A stretch of 22,756 bases of DNA from the NCBI GenBank assembly GCA_026387995.1, contig JAPLKQ010000124.1, positions 1 to 22,756 of the forward strand, in the 5' to 3' direction. The translations under genes and the position numbers were made by a program. Under the pieces are notes generated by a model, which was not told the DNA's origin, searched no databases, and worked only from the letters and a program-made list of their open reading frames with translations. Source of the stretch: Bacillota bacterium. GTDB taxonomy: Bacteria; Bacillota_I; Bacilli_A; RFN20; CAG-826. The stretch's first letter is position 1. Every line of letters starts with the position of its first letter. Of this stretch, positions 7,357-18,101 are shown piece by piece.

Positions 7357-8361
7357 TTATAGTTTATTTACTTCGTTATTGGTAGTAAAAGCGGTCTTGG
7401 GAATCTCATCTAAAATGGCGTACAAATCCCTGAGCGTCGTCATCTTTGTCGTTAAGGCTACTTTCACGGGTTTCATTCCGGGAAAGCCAATCAGAAAGTG
7501 AGTGGCGATGCCCTTCAGTTCCCGAATGGCAAGATTCTCGCCTTTGAGCGCGACTAATTTGAGGGCAAAGCTTTTGAGATAACCGATTTGTTCCACTAAA
7601 GTGGCGTCGGGTAGGCGAACGCCAGTTTTAAGATACTCATTGATTTGCGTGACCAGCCAAGGATTTCCAAGGGCGCCGCGCGCGACCATGACCGCTTCCG
7701 CTTTCGTGATTTCGAGGGCATTAATGGCATCATCCAAAGTAAAGATGTCACCGCTGATAACCAGCGGAACAGACATTTTGTCACGGAGGTTTTTCAAGAG
7801 TTCATAATTCGGTTTCCCGCTATAGATTTGTTTGGTAGTCCGGGCATGGACGGCAATCATGGAAACGCCGGCTTTTTCGAGAGCGGCAATTACTTCCATG
7901 ACATTAATTGAAGTAGAGTCCCAGCCAATGCGGATTTTTGCAGTCACCGGTTTGGAGGAGGCGGTCACCACCGCTTTCATTGTTTCGTAGAGTTCTTCGG
8001 GACGTTTCAGCCATGCGGAACCAGCCCCCGTTTTTGTCACTTTTGGCATTGGGCAACCTAAGTTGATATCCAAAAGATCGTAGGTCAGATGCATGGATTC
8101 AATGATTTCAATGGCCTTGACCAGCGTGCTCGTCCTACCGCCAAAAAGTTGAATGCCAATGGGGCGTTCTTTTTCACTGGTGGCAAGGTACCGATACGTT
8201 TCCTGGTTCTTGTAAACAAGTCCGCAGTCACTGATCATTTCGGTATAAGTTAAAGCCACGCCAAAAGGTTTCATAAATTCGCGATACGCTAAATTAGTGT
8301 AACCTGCCATTGGCGCTAATACGACACGCCCTTGGACTTTGACGCTACCGATTTTCCACAT
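7357..8361 (-). CDS. dusB: tRNA-dihydrouridine synthase, DusB type
   Basis: FMN enzyme that reduces specific uridines in tRNA to dihydrouridine. The 334-residue protein has the TIM-barrel start VVLAPMAGYTNLAYREF. The catalytic Cys is C103 in DINLGCPMPKVTKTGAGSAW. FMN-binding motifs follow: TAKIRIGWD, HARTTKQIYSG, ISGDIF, and MVARGALGNPWL. The start MWKIGSVKVQ aligns with normal Dus starts, so the ATG at 8361 is well placed. However, the 20 bases before it are pyrimidine-rich (CCTTTCCTTTTTTCTTT) and carry no ribosome site. They form the 3' arm and T-tract of a terminator-like hairpin whose loop holds the ftsH stop. Expression therefore probably depends on readthrough, coupling to ftsH, or leader-independent initiation. 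It ends in TAA, 23 bp before lysS. Confidence 0.95.
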   Translation of the reverse strand: MWKIGSVKVQGRVVLAPMAGYTNLAYREFMKPFGVALTYTEMISDCGLVYKNQETYRYLATSEKERPIGIQLFGGRTSTLVKAIEIIESMHLTYDLLDINLGCPMPKVTKTGAGSAWLKRPEELYETMKAVVTASSKPVTAKIRIGWDSTSINVMEVIAALEKAGVSMIAVHARTTKQIYSGKPNYELLKNLRDKMSVPLVISGDIFTLDDAINALEITKAEAVMVARGALGNPWLVTQINEYLKTGVRLPDATLVEQIGYLKSFALKLVALKGENLAIRELKGIATHFLIGFPGMKPVKVALTTKMTTLRDLYAILDEIPKTAFTTNNEVNKL

Positions 8362-8381
8362 AAAGAAAAAAGGAAAGGGGG

Positions 8382-10358
<1,977 letters not shown>

Positions 10359-10475
10359 ATAAACAGCCTCCTATAAACCCCGATCAAATATGTATGCAAC
10401 TGGTTAATGTGGTTTTTCGCAAGGTCCAGATAGATAAAAAGGTATTTTTGTCTAGCTTTCCGCCAGTCAATAGTT

Positions 10476-10483
10476 ATTATACA
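10476..10483 (-). promoter_or_regulatory. Possible promoter -10 element upstream of ftsH
   Basis: The minus strand has TGTATAAT in the 155-bp gap between tilS and ftsH. The -35 region is poor (TAGGTA at 17 bp). The same 15 bases occur upstream of gdpP (3589-3603). Transcription from here would leave a leader of about 110 bases before ftsH, in which I see no recognisable riboswitch. Confidence 0.4.
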
Positions 10484-10488
10484 TTAAA

Positions 10489-10503
10489 AGGTACTGCGTA
10501 CCT
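10489..10503 (-). terminator. Weak hairpin terminator after tilS
   Basis: The minus strand has AGGTAC-GCA-GTACCT followed by TTTAA, a 6-bp stem 10 bp beyond the tilS TGA. It is short and the T-run is brief, so leaky termination at best. Confidence 0.4.
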
Positions 10504-10513
10504 AACGAAAAAC

Positions 10514-11734
10514 TCATTTAACTTTGAAATTGGAATTAATTGGGGAAACAAAGCCGACGCTAAAGCGTGGGACATAAATCGGCTTGCCAGAGTGGTTAAC
10601 GATAATCGGCCACCGCTTACGTAAATCAGCGGGCATTTTCCAATCGATAAAAAGCCGGTTGATGCGCTTGGTGATTTTACCAACGGAAATTTCATCGCCA
10701 GCCCTATAAGACCTGATAGTGAGCGGATAGTCCTCGAGGCCAACATTACGGTTTTTGGATTCATGCGTAAAATCCAAAGTGAAATAGGGTGTGTCGAGTT
10801 GGCCTGGGTGTTCAAGTGTATACGAAAATCCAGCGGCAGAAGTCTTTGGAATAATTCTGAAAAGGCCGTAACTCTTAGCCAAAACCCATTTATGTCCTAG
10901 GGGAATCTCAATGTTGGGTTTCGAAGACTGACAGATTTTTCGAATCTCGTTTGCTCGAGTTTTGCTGACTGGAAAGGCTGGCAAAGTTTTTGAGATAAAT
11001 GTATAAATGACGAGACCAAAGTCGTCATCAGTGAGTTTGTCAATTTGTGAAATTGGCAATTCATGAAAGGGGGCAAAGGTGGCGTTCACGGCTGAGATTC
11101 TTTTACCAAGTTCGAGGTTCTTGGCTTCGATTTCCGAAAGAATGCTTTGCCGTTGTTGATAGTTCATGACTTCAACGACATTATGTCTGATTCGGTTCCG
11201 AAGATAGTGGTCAGTGAGGTTACTTGAGTCGATGGAAAAAGGAACATGATTAATCCGACAATAACGCTGTAAACTCGCTTTGCTCTTTTTTAGCAGGGGA
11301 CGAAGAACCTTCATGCCCATGATGGTCGTTTGTTCAGCAATACCATAATAAAAGACAAGACTTTTGCGGGCTTTTTGAATTAAATACGTTTCAATCAAAT
11401 CATCTTCTTGATGTGCCACAAAAAGCCCATCGGCCTTCTTTTCTTCGTAAACTCTTTTAAAAAACTGGTAGCGAATTTCGCGAGCCCATGCTTGAAAGTT
11501 CCCTTTCGGTTCAAGCCCAGTCGTGTCGAGTACTTTTAATTCAAGTTTATGGGTGGCGCAGAAAGTTTCGAGGCCCTTTTGTTCCAAGTTACTCTCGGGG
11601 CGTCTGTGATAATTGACGTGACAAACAATAGGACGATAATCATTCTCAACAAGAATGTTCAAAAGCGCCATAGAGTCGGGCCCATATGAGCATGCTACAA
11701 GATAGGTTTTATCAAACTCATAATTGAAACTCAT
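10514..11734 (-). CDS. tilS: tRNA(Ile)-lysidine synthase
   Basis: Converts C34 of the CAU-anticodon tRNA-Ile to lysidine using ATP and lysine, so that it reads AUA codons; normally essential. The 406-residue protein has the N-type ATP-pyrophosphatase domain: PP-loop SYGPDS at 16-21, then VCHVNYHRRPESNLEQ, the LFVAHQEDDLIETYLIQ helix, and LRNRIRHNVV around 180-190. A less conserved C-terminal part follows. It is shorter than B. subtilis TilS (472). The PP-loop has Tyr where the consensus SGGxDS has the first Gly. The ATG overlaps the rqcP stop by one base (TAATG), so translation is coupled. Its stop is TGA, one of the few in the window. In Bacillus hpt and ftsH follow; here ftsH follows directly. 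Confidence 0.93.
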   Translation of the reverse strand: MSFNYEFDKTYLVACSYGPDSMALLNILVENDYRPIVCHVNYHRRPESNLEQKGLETFCATHKLELKVLDTTGLEPKGNFQAWAREIRYQFFKRVYEEKKADGLFVAHQEDDLIETYLIQKARKSLVFYYGIAEQTTIMGMKVLRPLLKKSKASLQRYCRINHVPFSIDSSNLTDHYLRNRIRHNVVEVMNYQQRQSILSEIEAKNLELGKRISAVNATFAPFHELPISQIDKLTDDDFGLVIYTFISKTLPAFPVSKTRANEIRKICQSSKPNIEIPLGHKWVLAKSYGLFRIIPKTSAAGFSYTLEHPGQLDTPYFTLDFTHESKNRNVGLEDYPLTIRSYRAGDEISVGKITKRINRLFIDWKMPADLRKRWPIIVNHSGKPIYVPRFSVGFVSPINSNFKVK

Positions 11735-11991
11735 TATGATCTCGCTTCGTCTTTGAGGATTTCGTACATATCCCCCGCTTGTTCTTTTCGCGCAGATTCA
11801 CCAATCGATAAAACCTTGGCGCTGATTTGATGCTTTCCAAGGCGCAGGTCAATAATGTCGCCAACCACTACTTCAGAGGATGGCTTCGATTTTCTTCCGT
11901 TAATCAAAATGGCGCCACCATCGACGATTTCTTTAGCGACAGTGCGTCTTTTTACAAGGCGGCTTACTTTAAGATATTTGTCGATTCGCAT
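11734..11991 (-). CDS. rqcP: S4-domain RNA-binding protein RqcP (YabO)
   Basis: Small RNA-binding protein. In B. subtilis RqcP acts with RqcH in ribosome-associated quality control, helping add C-terminal alanine tails on stalled 50S subunits. The 85-residue protein is almost entirely an S4 domain. It begins MRIDKYLKVSRLVKRRTVAKE, closely resembling YabO, then GGAILINGRKSKPSSEVVVGD, and ends with AGDMYEILKDEARS, also as in YabO. Position between mfd and tilS supports RqcP over the heat-shock Hsp15 relatives. The ATG at 11991 has GAGGAT about 6 bases upstream, in the 43-bp gap after mfd. Its TAA overlaps the tilS ATG. The yabM, yabN and spoVT genes that lie between mfd and yabO in Bacillus are absent. 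Confidence 0.88.
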   Translation of the reverse strand: MRIDKYLKVSRLVKRRTVAKEIVDGGAILINGRKSKPSSEVVVGDIIDLRLGKHQISAKVLSIGESARKEQAGDMYEILKDEARS

Positions 11992-12034
11992 GTCTTTATC
12001 CTCTTTATTATTTTATCACATATAATCGAATAAA

Positions 12035-15000
12035 TTAGGAAACCTTCGGCTTTGAACTATCATAAACTTGAGCCATATCAACGAGCAAGTCTTCAAGCCG
12101 AGTGAACCAGTCCCCTCGTTTGAAAAGCCTGACCTTTAATTCTTTGTTCACATAGAACACCTTTACGTATTGCATCATGTTCATGATTGCTTTGAAGAGC
12201 GTATTTCCAATCCCGTTGATCGCGCTGAAATCCTGAGACATTTTTATTTCGATATATTCAGTGGTCTCGCGTAGACTTTCAAAAGCGGGACCCGCGGAGA
12301 TAAGATCAATCTTCTTTTTTCGTATCAAGCGTTCGACTTCTTCTGGAAGCCTTCCATAAATATCTCGTATATGTTTATGGATGCTAGCGAGTTCTTCAAA
12401 CGATTTGGCAGCCTCAATTTCTTGATAAAGTTCGATTTTATCGCCTTTTTCAGCGTACGAACTCGGAATATAGGCGTCAACCGTGAGCGTGTTTTGCGGG
12501 CGGGCGTTTTCCGCCACGACACCAGTTTTCTTTTCTTCGATGGCTTCATTTAGCAGTTTCAGATACATATCGATGCCAACAGTATCAATGAACCCGGCCT
12601 GTTCGGGCCCCAGAATATCTCCCGCCCCGCGGATCATAAGATCACGTTGAGCAATTTTATAACCGCTGCCAAGTTCAGTAAAATCTTGAATTGCTTTAAG
12701 ACGTTTTGCGGCAGTCTCATTCATGACTTTGCCTTCTTTATAGAGCAAATAGGCGTAAGCAATTCGGTTTCCTCGTCCGACCCGGCCTTTAATTTGATAA
12801 AGTTGGGAAAGACCAAAAGTGTCAGCGTTTTCGACAATAATCATATTAGCGTTGGCAATATCAATTCCATTTTCAATAATGGATGTGCAGACCAAAACGT
12901 TGATTTCGGCATTATAAAACTTAAGCATGACGTCTTCAATTTCGTTTCGATCCATTTGTCCGTGAACGACGCCGACAACCGCATTCTTGACCATGTTTTG
13001 AATCCGTCCGGCAACTTGTTCAATGTTGCTGACTTGATTATGAAGATAAAAGACTTGCCCCATCCGGCCAAGTTCTCGTTCGATGAGTTCTTTAATGACG
13101 GCTTCTTTATAAGGGATGACATAAGTTTGAATGGGCATCCGGTTCATGGGCGCGGTCGTAATTTCTGAAAGCTGCCGAATCCCCAATAAAGAAATCTGTA
13201 AGGTCCGAGGAATCGGGGTTGCCGACAAGGTCAAAACATCGATACTTGTTTTCATTTCTTTGATTCGTTCTTTTTGCTCAACGCCGAAACGTTGTTCTTC
13301 GTCGACGATTAGCAGACCAAGGTCTTTAAAGACAACTTCTTTGCTGAGTAATCGGTGTGTTCCAATGACAAGATGGATTTTGCCTTCTTTAATTTCCTGA
13401 ATGTATTGTTTTTGACGAGGTTCCGGAATTAGACGCGAAAGAATGGCAATGTGAACGCCAAAGGAGGCAAACCTTTCTGACGCAATTTCATAATGCTGAC
13501 GGGCGAGTAAGGTGGTTGGGCAAAGAAGCGCCACTTGCTTTCCGTTTGAGATAGCTTTGAAGGCTGCACGAAACGCCACTTCTGTTTTTCCAAATCCGAC
13601 GTCTCCACAAAGAAGACGGTCCATCGGAGTTGGCTTCTCCATATCGGCTTTAATTTCATTCAATGAGCGAAGTTGATCAGGCGTGAGATCAAATGGAAAT
13701 TGGGATTCAAATTCTTCTTGATAAGAATCGTCAGGGTTAAAGGCGATGCCCTGGATTTTGGCACGTTGTGCATATAGTTCAATCAAGCGATCGGCAAGAA
13801 CGTTGACGCGTTCCTTGATCTTCCGTTTTGTCTTTTCCCATTCAGTGGAATTGAGACGGTTAAGTTTAGGGACAGCTCCTTCTTTTCCAATGAATTTTCG
13901 GACCAGTTTAAACTGAGATAACGGCACATACAAAACATCCGTACCGGCATAGGCAATATGAAGGAAATCTCTGTGGATCCCATCTATTTCTAAAGTTTTT
14001 ATGTCTAAGAATTGACCGATTCCGTTATATTCATGGACCACATAATCGCCAGGTTCTAGATCTTCATAGGATTTTAAAATAACGGCTTCTTTAAAGCGGT
14101 TTAAGAAACGCGAAATTCGACTGCGATAACCAAAGATTTCTTTACTGGTCAAATAGATGATTTTTTCATCGACCAATTCGAAGCCCTCTTCGAGAGAAAG
14201 GAGGGTCAACGCAACTTTGGTTTTTGGAATGGCCATTCCCTCTACCATAGAGTAAATAATCACGTTCTCATCTAGGATCGCCTTTACCGCATCAATTTGT
14301 TGTTTTGTCGAAAGGGCAATAATGATTTTTTCGGCCGTCGAAAGATACGACTGAATGAGTCTCAACGCATTGGCTAAATTATTGCTCGAGCCAACAATGG
14401 GGCGTACCGAAAAAACGATATCGGTATCTTTAGCGTAATGCTCACTCGCAGAAAGAACGTTGCCGTGACTTCCAAAGACACGGCCTGGATCCTGATACAT
14501 GCTGAGGTGGGACATCAATTGCCCGCTCTCCAATAATTCCGAGAAATAATTAAAGGCCTCTTCGGATAGAAGTTCTGAAGAAGCGTCAAATTGCGATTTA
14601 TTACAAATAAGCGTGACAGAATCGTGAGTATAGTCAAGCAATGAAAAGTGATTATCCTCAGCAAAACCCATGTATTTATAGACGGTCGGATGATAATCTT
14701 TTGCGATGATTTTTTCAAGATCGAGGTTCGTTTTAGCTTTTAATTGTTCGTATTTATACTCACCGATAGTATCTTTATCAATCGGAAGTTGGACGGCAAT
14801 CCGTTCCTTCAGATTCTGAACTTCTTTTTCGGAAAATAAGATGTCGCTGGCAGGTAGAATCGTAATCGACAAAACCTCGCCAACAGAACTTTGAGTGGCA
14901 ATATCAAAGTAGCGGACGCTCTCTACTTGATCTCCGAAGAATTCGATTCTGACAGGCGCCGAAAGATTGACGGAATAGACATCAAGGATATCGCCGCGTA

Positions 15001-15508
15001 GCGCAAATTGAAGACTTTGATCTACTTTATTGACATTGACATATCCGCTTTCGATTAAAGTTTTCCGAATGGTGCCAAATTTGTATTCTTTTCCAACTGT
15101 AAATTCAATCGACTGTGCATGGAAAAACTGAGGATCAGGCAGATAGCGCATAACACCGGCCGCGTGGGTAATTAGAACGTGGGTTTTATTGCCTTGAAGT
15201 TCGTTCATGACAAAAATCCGCTGTGCTAGCATCTCTTTGCTCGTTGCGATAGATTCGGCACGAAGCAGTTCATCTACTGGGAAAAACAAGCAACTGTCTT
15301 CGTCGAGAAACCCGGCCAGTAAATCGTAGAGTCTTTGCGCATTATATAGGTTCGTAGTCACGAGCGTAAAATTCTGTGGCTTTTTTTGATAAGCAGACGC
15401 CACCAAAAGAGCAATTCCAAGAGTATCGTCCACGACAAAACGTCCCTTTTTTTCTAGAAGGGAGGTAACGGCGCGATTACTTTCTAAGAGATTAAATAGA
15501 CTTTTCAA
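12035..15508 (-). CDS. mfd: Transcription-repair coupling factor Mfd
   Basis: DNA translocase that removes RNA polymerase stalled at lesions and recruits UvrA. The 1157 residues match the family (about 1150-1180). The N-terminal UvrB-like region spans about 1-330. The RNA-polymerase-interaction domain is about 485-540 ([16 protein letters not shown]). Then come the helicase lobes with Walker A GDVGFGKT (635-642), DEEQ (736-739), SATPIP (762-767), a TRG-type segment, and the C-terminal D7 domain. The start is TTG at 15508 with GAGGA just upstream. It is 14 bp from the pth stop, the standard pth-mfd pairing of Bacilli. Codon use is visibly more AT-rich than in ftsH or lysS. It ends in TAA. Confidence 0.97.
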   Translation of the reverse strand: MKSLFNLLESNRAVTSLLEKKGRFVVDDTLGIALLVASAYQKKPQNFTLVTTNLYNAQRLYDLLAGFLDEDSCLFFPVDELLRAESIATSKEMLAQRIFVMNELQGNKTHVLITHAAGVMRYLPDPQFFHAQSIEFTVGKEYKFGTIRKTLIESGYVNVNKVDQSLQFALRGDILDVYSVNLSAPVRIEFFGDQVESVRYFDIATQSSVGEVLSITILPASDILFSEKEVQNLKERIAVQLPIDKDTIGEYKYEQLKAKTNLDLEKIIAKDYHPTVYKYMGFAEDNHFSLLDYTHDSVTLICNKSQFDASSELLSEEAFNYFSELLESGQLMSHLSMYQDPGRVFGSHGNVLSASEHYAKDTDIVFSVRPIVGSSNNLANALRLIQSYLSTAEKIIIALSTKQQIDAVKAILDENVIIYSMVEGMAIPKTKVALTLLSLEEGFELVDEKIIYLTSKEIFGYRSRISRFLNRFKEAVILKSYEDLEPGDYVVHEYNGIGQFLDIKTLEIDGIHRDFLHIAYAGTDVLYVPLSQFKLVRKFIGKEGAVPKLNRLNSTEWEKTKRKIKERVNVLADRLIELYAQRAKIQGIAFNPDDSYQEEFESQFPFDLTPDQLRSLNEIKADMEKPTPMDRLLCGDVGFGKTEVAFRAAFKAISNGKQVALLCPTTLLARQHYEIASERFASFGVHIAILSRLIPEPRQKQYIQEIKEGKIHLVIGTHRLLSKEVVFKDLGLLIVDEEQRFGVEQKERIKEMKTSIDVLTLSATPIPRTLQISLLGIRQLSEITTAPMNRMPIQTYVIPYKEAVIKELIERELGRMGQVFYLHNQVSNIEQVAGRIQNMVKNAVVGVVHGQMDRNEIEDVMLKFYNAEINVLVCTSIIENGIDIANANMIIVENADTFGLSQLYQIKGRVGRGNRIAYAYLLYKEGKVMNETAAKRLKAIQDFTELGSGYKIAQRDLMIRGAGDILGPEQAGFIDTVGIDMYLKLLNEAIEEKKTGVVAENARPQNTLTVDAYIPSSYAEKGDKIELYQEIEAAKSFEELASIHKHIRDIYGRLPEEVERLIRKKKIDLISAGPAFESLRETTEYIEIKMSQDFSAINGIGNTLFKAIMNMMQYVKVFYVNKELKVRLFKRGDWFTRLEDLLVDMAQVYDSSKPKVS

Positions 15509-15522
15509 TAATCCTCAACACC

Positions 15523-16077
15523 TTAATTGAATTTCGACATCGCGTGATGAAAGCTGGTTTTAAGATAATCCACTATGGCTTCGACGGCTTTTGCCACCGC
15601 TTCATCTATCAGAACTTGTTCCTCGGGAGATGGCTTTCCAAGCACATAATCGATTCCTTCGCCAACTTGAGGTTCGCCGATACCGACACGGATTCTCTTG
15701 ATATCTTGCGTTCCAAGCATTTCGATAATGTTTTTCATGCCGTTATGCCCACCGCTGGATCCGGATAACCGTAAGCGGATGTGGCCCGGAACGATAGCCA
15801 TATCGTCGAAAACAATTAGGATTTCAGAAGGCGTGACTTTGAAAAAAGAGGCAATGGCTTGAACTGATTGGCCCGAGAGGTTCATGAAGGTCGAAGGCTT
15901 CAACAATAGGATATCCTCTTCTCCTAAACGGGCACGGCAATAAACGCCGAAGAAATCATCTTTGTCGATCGTGACATTTAGCTTGTCGGCAAGCGCATCT
16001 AACACTTTAAATCCGACGTTGTGTCGGCTTCTTGCATAGCGGGCGCCAGGGTTGCCGAGACCAACAATTAATTTCAT
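15523..16077 (-). CDS. pth: Peptidyl-tRNA hydrolase
   Basis: Cleaves peptidyl-tRNA released prematurely from ribosomes, recycling tRNA; an essential cytoplasmic enzyme. The 184-residue protein is of normal size. It begins MKLIVGLGNPGARYARSRHN, with catalytic His19 and Asn9. The other conserved sites are present: KPSTFMNLSGQSV, the LIVFDDMAIVPG strand with catalytic Asp, SGGHNGMKNI, and RIRVGIGEP. The ATG at 16077 is preceded by GGGGGAT about 8 bases upstream. It is the first gene of the minus-strand unit pth-mfd-rqcP-tilS and is divergent from the DUF368 genes. An extended -10 promoter lies just upstream. It ends in TAA. Confidence 0.97.
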   Translation of the reverse strand: MKLIVGLGNPGARYARSRHNVGFKVLDALADKLNVTIDKDDFFGVYCRARLGEEDILLLKPSTFMNLSGQSVQAIASFFKVTPSEILIVFDDMAIVPGHIRLRLSGSSGGHNGMKNIIEMLGTQDIKRIRVGIGEPQVGEGIDYVLGKPSPEEQVLIDEAVAKAVEAIVDYLKTSFHHAMSKFN

Positions 16078-16103
16078 TGACTTTTATCCCCCGTGTAGTT
16101 GTA

Positions 16104-16114
16104 ATTATAACATA
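16104..16114 (-). promoter_or_regulatory. Extended -10 promoter for pth
   Basis: The minus strand reads TATGTTATAAT, a full match to the extended -10 consensus TRTGnTATAAT. It is 27 bases before the pth ATG. No -35 is needed for this class. The remaining part of the 110-bp divergent gap is AT-rich with no clear plus-strand promoter. Confidence 0.7.
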
Positions 16115-16187
16115 GAATAATAACCATTATTTTCAATAATAAGCAGCTATGATTCGTTAATATATATGAGCATGGGGATAAAATATC

Positions 16188-17096
16188 GTGGCAAATCTTA
16201 AAACGAACCTAGTTAAGCTGCTAAAGGGCATCGCTATTGGCGTTGCCGTTATCATTCCAGGCGTCAGCGCAAGCACCTTGGCAGTTTTACTTGGAATTTA
16301 TGATGATCTCCTCGAAGCATTTGGCGGTTTTAAAAAGCATTTCAAAAAAACAGTGCTTACTCTGTTGCCCTTGGGTATCGGTGCATTGATCGGTTTTATC
16401 GCTTTTTGGTATCCACTCATTTGGATTATTCAAGCGGAACCCATTCCCACAATGGCGGTTTTCGCAGGATTTATTCTTGGTGGATTCCCGGGGTTATTTG
16501 AAAGGATCCGCGGACGTTTTAAACCCTATCGCGTTCTTTTAATGATTGGAACGGCGCTGATTGGGATCGCAATCGGGGCATGCTCGGTTTTGTTTAAATT
16601 GGACACTTCTTATTTATTTATCGGCATTGATTTTTGGGGTTGCTTCAGTTTGCTGCTTGTCGGATTGCTCGTTGCCTCGGCGATGTTCATTCCGGGAGTG
16701 TCAGGAACCATGCTCCTGATTGCTATGGGCTTTTGGGATCCAATCTCAAGCTTCTTCCGAAATTTAATAGCCTTTACGGATATTGGAGTCAGTTTGCTCT
16801 ATATCGGCTTTTTCCTTCTTGGAAACATCGTTGGTTTATTGGCATTTAGTAAATTGTTAACACGCGCTTTGAAAAACCACAACGCCACCGTTAGTTTTGC
16901 GATTATTGGATTTGTGTTCGGCTCTATCGTCTCCGCATTCTATAATTACGACGTGGTCGTGACTTACCAAGCTTATCAAATGACCGGCATTGGAAATTAC
17001 ATCCGCGCAGGACTTTTATTAATCGTCGGCATTGCCGTCGGTTATGTTTTAACGACCCGCGAAAAAAAGAAACACGAAAAAGACGTCGAAATCTAA
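16188..17096 (+). CDS. DUF368 membrane protein, first copy (probable undecaprenyl-phosphate translocase)
   Basis: Polytopic membrane protein of the DUF368 family. Members (PopT) have been described as undecaprenyl-phosphate translocases, returning the lipid carrier of wall and glycan precursors to the cytoplasmic face. The 302 residues contain about eight hydrophobic segments. An internal repeat is visible: GVAVIIPGVSASTLAVLLGIYD (motif 24-29) and again VASAMFIPGVSGTMLLIAMG (motif 169-174). Such paired motifs fit an inverted-repeat fold with re-entrant loops. The first motif has SAS where family members usually have SGG. The basic C-tail (REKKKHEK) is probably cytoplasmic. The start is GTG at 16188 with GGGGAT upstream; a nearby ATG at 16172 is out of frame. 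A second DUF368 gene follows after 93 bp. Family assignment is firm; substrate is inferred. Confidence 0.88.
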   Translation: MANLKTNLVKLLKGIAIGVAVIIPGVSASTLAVLLGIYDDLLEAFGGFKKHFKKTVLTLLPLGIGALIGFIAFWYPLIWIIQAEPIPTMAVFAGFILGGFPGLFERIRGRFKPYRVLLMIGTALIGIAIGACSVLFKLDTSYLFIGIDFWGCFSLLLVGLLVASAMFIPGVSGTMLLIAMGFWDPISSFFRNLIAFTDIGVSLLYIGFFLLGNIVGLLAFSKLLTRALKNHNATVSFAIIGFVFGSIVSAFYNYDVVVTYQAYQMTGIGNYIRAGLLLIVGIAVGYVLTTREKKKHEKDVEI

Positions 17097-17189
17097 TAAA
17101 TCGATTGAAATTATATTTTCTTCTCATCGCTCATTACGGCTAATTAAGATATAATTACAAAAGCACCTCTGCTGAGGGAGAAGTTATTT

Positions 17190-18098
17190 ATGAAATTGAA
17201 GAATTATTTAATTTATTGCTTTAAAGGTTTCATCATCGGCATGGCTATTATTTTGCCTGGAATCAGTGGCGGGGCCGTTGCTGCTTTGCTCGGGGTTTAC
17301 GACAAGATGATCGGCGCAGTCGCCGATATTGGAAAACACTTCAAAGAATCAATAAAAATCCTCCTACCCATTTTAATTGGTCTTATTTTTTCTGTTTCTC
17401 TCTTCTTTCCGCTGGATATTCTTCTTAAGATCGCGCCGTTCCCTGTCATTGCTCTTTTTGTTGGCATGATGATGGGCGGTGTCCCAGAATTGACAAAAAA
17501 ACTTAAAGGAAAAATCAACGTTAGAAATATTCTGCTTGTCATCGCCGGTTTTATCTTCTCAGCTTCCATCGGCGTCATTTCCGTTTTTGCTCTTGAACCC
17601 GCTGTTTTAACTAATATAGCGATTCCGGGATTGATACTTCTTTTTGTGGTTGGCTTTTGTGCCAGCACGACCCTGGCGACTCCAGGAATATCGGGATCCA
17701 TTACGTTGCTTGCTTTGGGCTATTATGTACCGCTCGTTGGCATTGCGACTGAGATATTGAGTTTTCAAGCTTCTACGATGGTCAACAACCTTCTTGTATC
17801 TTTAGCTTTCGGTCTTGGAATGCTGGTTGGTTTTTTCTTGATTTCCAAATTCATGAAGTTTCTCCTGGGCAAATTTCTTATCCCAACTTCATTTGCGATT
17901 GTCGGCATCGTACTTGGATCATTTGTTTCTTCGTTCTACAACAACGAGACCGTCGCCATGGCAACAACGAATCCGGGGTTTCTCTCGACTTGGCAGATTG
18001 TCGGAACAGTTGCTGCTTTGATTATCGGCGTTGCCTCAACATTAATATTAGAAAAAATAGCCGAGAAAAAAGCGGCTCAAAAAACAAAGGAGATTTAA
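17190..18098 (+). CDS. DUF368 membrane protein, second copy (probable undecaprenyl-phosphate translocase)
   Basis: Second DUF368 paralogue, also exactly 302 residues, with the same topology. The paired motifs are PGISGG (23-28, in MAIILPGISGGAVAALLGVYD) and PGISGS (165-170, in TLATPGISGSITLLALGYY), both closer to the family consensus than in the first copy. FYNNET near residue 249 matches FYNYDV at about 251 of the first copy, showing common ancestry. Sequence identity between the copies is only moderate, so the duplication is old or the copies were acquired separately. The ATG at 17190 has GAGGGAG about 9 bases upstream. A -10-like TATAAT (17150-17155) in the gap could give it a separate promoter, but no -35 is clear. 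The PAP2 gene starts 3 bp after its stop, with its ribosome site inside this gene. The lipid substrate is inferred from the family. Confidence 0.88.
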   Translation: MKLKNYLIYCFKGFIIGMAIILPGISGGAVAALLGVYDKMIGAVADIGKHFKESIKILLPILIGLIFSVSLFFPLDILLKIAPFPVIALFVGMMMGGVPELTKKLKGKINVRNILLVIAGFIFSASIGVISVFALEPAVLTNIAIPGLILLFVVGFCASTTLATPGISGSITLLALGYYVPLVGIATEILSFQASTMVNNLLVSLAFGLGMLVGFFLISKFMKFLLGKFLIPTSFAIVGIVLGSFVSSFYNNETVAMATTNPGFLSTWQIVGTVAALIIGVASTLILEKIAEKKAAQKTKEI

Positions 18099-18101
18099 CT
18101 T

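Noticed and set aside
10514..10516. Reassignment of UGA to Trp, as in Mycoplasma
   Set aside because: Stops are nearly all TAA with a few TAG, which raised the idea. But tilS ends in TGA after a complete protein, and long genes use TGG for Trp with no internal TGA. The standard code is sufficient.
12003..12020. Extended -10 promoter just upstream of rqcP
   Set aside because: TGATAAAAT is present on the minus strand, but the start point would fall on the ribosome site, leaving almost no leader; expression with mfd is more likely.
12647..13168. Open frame of 173 codons on the plus strand inside mfd
   Set aside because: It is antisense to the conserved helicase motifs of mfd, has no ribosome site I can credit and resembles no protein family.
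17164..17182. Hairpin CCTC-TGCT-GAGG that could cover the ribosome site of the second DUF368 gene
   Set aside because: The stem is only 4 bp, too weak to call a regulatory structure.
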